From: Halocaridina rubra | Lineage: Eukaryota > Arthropoda > Malacostraca > Decapoda > Atyidae | DNA length: 64,000 nucleotides | Direction of reading: 5' to 3' | Assembly: GCA_037179515.1 (NCBI GenBank) | Contig: JAXCGZ010005671.1 | Coordinates: 163,501-227,500 of the forward strand | In this document: piece by piece, positions 58,577 to 64,000 of the stretch | Layout: the number at the start of each line of letters is the position of its first letter | How positions within the stretch are numbered: position 1 is the first letter of the stretch | The notes under the pieces: generated by a model | What the model was told of the DNA's origin: nothing | Seen by the model: only the letters and a program-made list of their open reading frames with translations | The model's database searches: none | Program-made: the position numbers and the translations under genes

Positions 58577-60044
58577 AGTGTAAACCATGAAATTCTTATA
58601 AGTAAATGTAATAACCTAAATAATGATCCGAGCTGGTTTAGAGGGTATCTGTCTAATCACAAACAGTCTATACGTCTTAACAACATTATCTCTATGCCAA
58701 GAAATGTATCATTTGATGTTCCACAGAGAGCAGTACTTGCTCCTATTTTCTTCTCCATTTACGTAAATGATCTATCTTCTTTCATTTCTGACTGTCTAGT
58801 CGTACAATATGCAGTTGACACTCAGCTACTCCTTAGTGATGATATTAATAATCTCCCAGAGCTAACCTTAAGAGCAGAAAACACTGTCAAAAATTAAAAT
58901 CTATTTTCAAGAAATTGGACTGTTAATTAACGAAAGTAAAACACAATGCATGTTTATTGGTTCAAGGTTCCATATAGCACAAATTCCAGAAAACACAACA
59001 ATTAATTTTTGTGGCAATATTATTACAATTAGCAAAACAGTAAAAAACCTAGGAATTCACTTTGATAACTACATGATTGTTGATTCCCACATATATAAAG
59101 TATGCAAAAAGGTTACAGGAACATTAATGTACTTATCACATATAAAAGACAATTTTGAGACTACCACTCGAATAACTGTTGTTGAATCTCTAGCCCTAAG
59201 TCACATTAATTACTGCACAACTGTTTGGGCAGCTACCACTAAGGCTCAGATAAACAGAATGCAGAAGCTTATTAATTTTGCAGCTCTAGTTGCCCTGGGA
59301 GGAATAAGAAAATATGACCACATCACACCAGCTCTCAATAAACTTGGGTGGCTGCGGGCAGAAAATAATGTCGCTTATGCTATTTATGTTTTTGTATACA
59401 AAATACTCGACCATCATTATCCTAGCTGGCTATTTGATTTAAAAACGGCCAGGGATATAAGAGGAACCAACACAAGACAGAGCAGTGAGCTCTTTATTCA
59501 GAGAACAAACACAGAATCAGGTTCAAAGATGATCACTTTTAAAGGGCCAACAGTCTGGAACAATATTTCAGAGCATCATAAAAATGCATCCTCCTTCACA
59601 GCTTTCAAAGGCAAACTATATAGTTTTCTTTTGGGCAAATAGTTGCTGCTCACACATAAACTAATCTTAATGATTTCATGCAATTTCCCTTAAGACATAC
59701 CTCTCTATATGTAAACTGATATCGACTTCTCTGTTCTCTAAGTTAAGAACTATTTATTCTCATTGTAAGGAATACAAATATGGTGATGATGCCGATAATA
59801 ATGATACTGTATCGAGTGTTATTATCACTACTTTATTATTAACACTATTGTTAACATTTTTATTACAGCATTATTATTTTCTAGGATAGCTACATTTAAT
59901 TTAACTGTATATATTAGCCTCTTACTCATTAGTTCAATTACATGTCTACTTATGGGTTACTTTTACTTTTAGAAGAATAACCTTTGTACAAAAATGGAAA
60001 TAAATGTTTGTTTGTGTGTTGTTTGTTTAAAATTACTCTGGATT

Positions 60045-60447
60045 AAGTTCAAAGACATTCACGAAAAAGATGACGCAATCTCAATTATGAGGAGAGGCTG
60101 AGGGAATTAGACTTACCATTACTGGAAGCTAGAAAATAATGGGGGGGATATGGTGATGGATTTTAAATACCTTCATGGTTATGACAGAGTGGATAAGGAT
60201 CTAAACTAGAGGTTATAGTTTGAGGCTTTGTAAGAAAACTTCTTTGCAGGATGTAAGAAAGTACTTTTTTTAGTGTAAGAGTAGTTGATGATTAGAATTC
60301 GCTAAGCAAGGAGATAGTTAATGCTAACTGAATCCATAAGTCTAAGGACAAGTATGATAAGCATCAGTGAGTATAAAATGGAACCGACCAGGGGAAAGGA
60401 GTTGCGAGCTTTGGGCTCTTTCCCATAAGCACAATTAGGTAATTACA
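60045..60447 (+). mobile_element. CR1-like LINE 3' end
   Basis: Plus strand: ERLRELDLPLLEARK near 60100-60130, then 3' UTR with GCTTTGGGCTCTTTCCCATA and CAATTAGGTAATTAC at the tip, the same end as the element at 50685. Stops and indels throughout. Confidence 0.7.
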
Positions 60448-60519
60448 ATGAGGCAAGTGCACATCTTATTTAATATCAAATCTGTACAAAAGATGAACAA
60501 AGTTTCTTATGAGGAATAA

Positions 60520-62300
60520 GGGAGAATAGTTACATGTTGCATAGCATCCACCAAAATAGGTGTTACTTATGCCAGATGAAAATGATTCTGTAATGAGTAT
60601 AAGAGAGCTAATGAATACAGAGACATATGGTGAAATAGGCATAGGTATAGGAGGAGAAAAGATATGAATGCTGGCAGACTTTAAAAGCGAGCAAGGAATG
60701 ATTATCTAAGTTAATGAAGAGAGGTAGAGAGGGATTATGAAAGAGATATTACCAGGAAGGCTAAAAAAAATCCCAAACTTTTCCACAGCTTTGTCAAAGG
60801 AAAATTGAAGGTCAAGGAACAGGTTTTAAGGTTAAAGTGACAGATGGAAGCATCTCTGAAACAGATGAAGAGATCTGCAAAGAATGGAAAAAGGAGTTTC
60901 AGTCAGTATTTAGAGTACAAAATGCTCCACTCCCTCCGACTGCAGAGATCATGGGCCTGTATTAGAGACATCACCTTTTCAGCTACAGAGGTATGCAAAG
61001 TGTTGATGGAGTTAGATGCCCATATAGTTATGGATCCTGATGATATAGCCCCTTACATTCTTTAGCAATGCACTAAACCAATATCAGTGGCTTTATCATC
61101 ATATTTGAAAAGTCTCTGGAATAATGGGAGTTTCCAAGATGCTTGAAATAAGCGAATACAGTATCTATCTTCAAAAAGGGAAGGAGAGGAACAGATCTAA
61201 ACTAGAGATCTGTTTCCTTGACCAGAATAGTTTGCTAAGTTATGGAGATACTACTAAGAAAATTCATCTCTCTTCACTTGGAATCCATCAACTTTTCGTC
61301 AGTGAAACTACATTGCTTTAGGGAAGGCAGATCTACAGTAACAAAGTTATCAGATACTTATAATGAAGTAAGATAGACCTTATAAGAAAGGCAGGGCTGG
61401 GTGGAATGCATAGTCATAGATTTTCAGATGGCATTTGATATGATTCCATATGGGAGATTTATTTAAAAGATGTAAATAATGACTAGAATAAGTGGAGCTA
61501 TCTTGATAAAAATTTACTTAGAAGAAAGGGAACAAAGAGTTAGAGTAAGACTCTCAGTGTCTAACTGGAGAAAGGTTAATAGTGGGGTTCAACAAAGCTC
61601 AGTATTATGGCCACTTTTGTTCTTTTTATACGTGAATGACCTACCAGAATCTGCAATTTCATTCTCAAATATGTTTGCAAATGATGCAAAGATTGTGAAG
61701 AAAGTAAGAGACGAGAACAATGGTAGAGAACTTTAGGGAAACCTAAGTAGTCTGCATGAGTGGTCAGAAAAGTGGCCAATGAAATTCAGTACTTCAAAAT
61801 GTAAAGTAATGAAAATGGGTACAAGTGCGAGACGGCCCAAGCATGACTACTCAATGGTGGGTGCAGAACTTTGAGAGATGGAGAATGAGAGAGATCTAGG
61901 AGTAAGTATATTGGCAAATTTGTCTCGGAAAATACATAGAAATGGCCTAGCATGGAACTGCATATGCTTTCTTTGTAAATGTAAGGGTACTTTTAGCTTC
62001 ATGGGCAAGAAAATGTTCAGAAATTTTTATGTAACTTATGTGAGACCAAAGCTTGAATATGCAGCACTCTTTTGGAATCCTCACTCGAAAATACATATAA
62101 ATAAGTTGGAAAAAGTTCAAAGACATGGCACAGAACTGGTGCCAGATATACACAAGCTCAGTTATGAGAAGAGGCTGCGAGAATTAGTCTTACCATTATT
62201 CGAAGCTAGAATAATGAGAGGGGACAATGTGACTGTTTTCAAATCCTTCATGGTTATGACAGAGTGCATAGGGATCGATATTTTGATATGACTGGCTGTA
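60520..62300 (+). mobile_element. CR1-like LINE, linker to C-terminus, dead
   Basis: Plus-strand relic in order: KNPKLFHSFVKGKLKVKEQ-like linker, DPDDIAPYIL, YVNDLPESAISFSNMFANDA (reverse transcriptase motif with FAND for FADD), KIVKKVRDENNGREL, LHEWSEKWPMKFSTSKCKVM, ERDLGVSILANLSRKIHRNG, YVTYVRPKLEYAALFWNPHS and [20 protein letters not shown]. At least eight in-frame stops. It ends at the (TA)n tract. Confidence 0.78.
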
Positions 62301-62316
62301 TGAATAGAACTAGGGG

Positions 62317-62944
<628 letters not shown>

Positions 62945-62947
62945 CAA

Positions 62948-63035
62948 TCTCAGTTATGAGAAGAGGCTGCGAGAATTAGTCTTACCATTATTCGAAGCTA
63001 GAATAATGAGGGGGTAAAAGGTGACTGTTTTCATT
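62948..63035 (+). repeat. direct repeat of the CR1-like end, beyond the (TA)n tract
   Basis: About 85 bp almost identical to 62159-62245 ([19 protein letters not shown] codons). The two lie on either side of the 620-bp (TA)n tract. Beyond it the LINE reading is lost. Confidence 0.8.
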
Positions 63036-63091
63036 TTACAAGTCTTTTGCTATCAAGAAAATACATACGATATTTAATACAAAATTGGGGC

Positions 63092-63475
<384 letters not shown>

Positions 63476-63493
63476 AAGAATAATAATAGTAAT

Positions 63494-63703
63494 CCGGTTC
63501 CGGTTCCGGTTCCGGTTTTACGTCACGGACTCCCTTATCAACCAAGGGCTAGGACGGTTGCCTTCTTGCGAAGGACTTGTTTTGGCAGATGTAATCCTTA
63601 CGCTGAGTGCATGCCTTTGCTAACCTCAGACCGTGGCGGGGCGCGAACCCTCGACCTGACGCCTCAGAGTCGGAGACGCTACCGACTGAGCCACGGCGAC
63701 TAC
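63494..63703 (-). mobile_element. tRNA-derived SINE, family 2, with (AACCGG)n tail
   Basis: Minus strand: GTAGTCGCCGTGGCTCAGTC, GGTAGCGTCTCCGACTC, GGTCGAGGGTTCGCGCCCCG (box B), GTGCATGCCTT-type body shared with the copy at 16953, and a terminal tail of about four ACCGGA hexamers (63494-63516). It is embedded in AAT/TTA microsatellite. Its RNA polymerase III boxes are closer to a tRNA than in the first copy. Confidence 0.8.
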
Positions 63704-63793
63704 AATAATAGTAATAATAATAATAATAATATTAAAATAATATTAATAATAATAATAATAATAATATTAATAATAATAATTTTTTTATTATTA

Positions 63794-63884
<91 letters not shown>

Positions 63885-63922
63885 AATAATAATAATAATG
63901 ATAGTAATATTAATAATAATAA

Positions 63923-63992
<70 letters not shown>

Positions 63993-64000
63993 AATAATAA
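63704..64000. repeat. mixed (AAT)n, (TTA)n, (AAT)n array to the window edge
   Basis: AAT to about 63780, TTA to about 63880, then AAT again, continuing past the window end. Confidence 0.88.

Larger units (their letters stand above)
53770..59640 (+). pseudogene. ORF2 relic of the CR1/L2-like LINE (endonuclease and reverse transcriptase)
   Basis: The APE-type endonuclease region has ALVHVNALSLLAHFEEI, DILCVSETWLPP, GGGVCIYVRN and VYILVDFNDD. Then come a linker (54362-55030), the reverse transcriptase region with NSGSYGPDGI, INQHGFRPK and LLDLSK, then, after the RTE insert, VNHEIL, FSIYVNDLSSF and a C-terminal domain to LYSFLLGK and TAG at about 59642. The polymerase motif that should read near-YADD appears as QYAVDT, so it is mutated. 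Multiple stops lie between 54080 and 55470. Confidence 0.75.
52893..60030 (+). mobile_element. near full-length CR1/L2-like LINE, split by an RTE insertion
   Basis: Two parts, 52893-55477 and 58577-60030, about 4.0 kb without the insert. Order: 5' region with an imperfect direct repeat (52889-52925 and 53006-53045), ORF1, ORF2 (endonuclease, reverse transcriptase, C-terminal region), 3' UTR and a TGTTTGTT-type tail at about 60000-60030. Reverse transcriptase resumes in the same sense after the insert (LLDLSK, then VNHEIL), so this was one element. It has several stops. Confidence 0.82.

Overview
The window is a piece of an animal nuclear genome, most likely a decapod crustacean. The grounds are an arthropod-like V-ATPase gene, short runs of the arthropod telomere-type CCTAA motif, Tigger (pogo-type), RTE and CR1-like transposons with tRNA-derived SINEs, and very heavy microsatellite load: (TA)n, (GA)n, (AAT)n and (AAC)n tracts up to about 600 bp. 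The species cannot be fixed from the sequence alone.

The one host gene I can reconstruct with confidence lies on the minus strand from about 50.1 to 27.9 kb. It encodes V-type H+-ATPase V0 subunit d (VhaAC39-1, ATP6V0D1 family). Six coding exons (46154-46034, 45652-45475, 44759-44587, 33794-33637, 30396-30220, 28186-27947) all have GT-AG borders and consistent phases and give 348 codons plus TAA. A probable non-coding first exon ends at 49994, so there is a 5'UTR intron of about 3.8 kb. A second, weakly supported minus-strand gene may begin at 17657.

Layout: 1-19 kb is AT-rich, mostly non-coding DNA with foldback/MITE elements (3.8, 7.5, 8.6 and 10.9 kb), minisatellites (13.2 kb), SINEs and LINE 3' scraps. 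From 20.1 to 25.8 kb lies a tandem duplication whose first copy is split by about 4.1 kb of inserted mobile DNA, including a dead Tigger element. From 27.9 to 50.1 kb is the V-ATPase gene. Its 10.8-kb third coding intron holds two further large Tigger elements (34.8-37.8 and 40.3-43.2 kb) and part of another (38.1-39.9 kb), and its other introns carry SINEs and a Tigger-derived MITE. From 50.7 to 63.0 kb is a LINE graveyard: several CR1-like fragments and a near full-length CR1/L2-like LINE (52.9-60.0 kb) into whose reverse transcriptase gene an RTE LINE (55.5-58.6 kb) has inserted. The end of the window is trinucleotide microsatellite with one tRNA-derived SINE.

Every autonomous transposon seen is broken by stops or frameshifts. 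Several are only lightly damaged, and two RTE copies are nearly identical, so activity was recent. The likely functional relations are among the elements: Tigger-type ends with TA target duplications are shared by full elements and small derivatives, and the 11-copy SINE family ends in a short hairpin resembling the RTE LINE 3' end.
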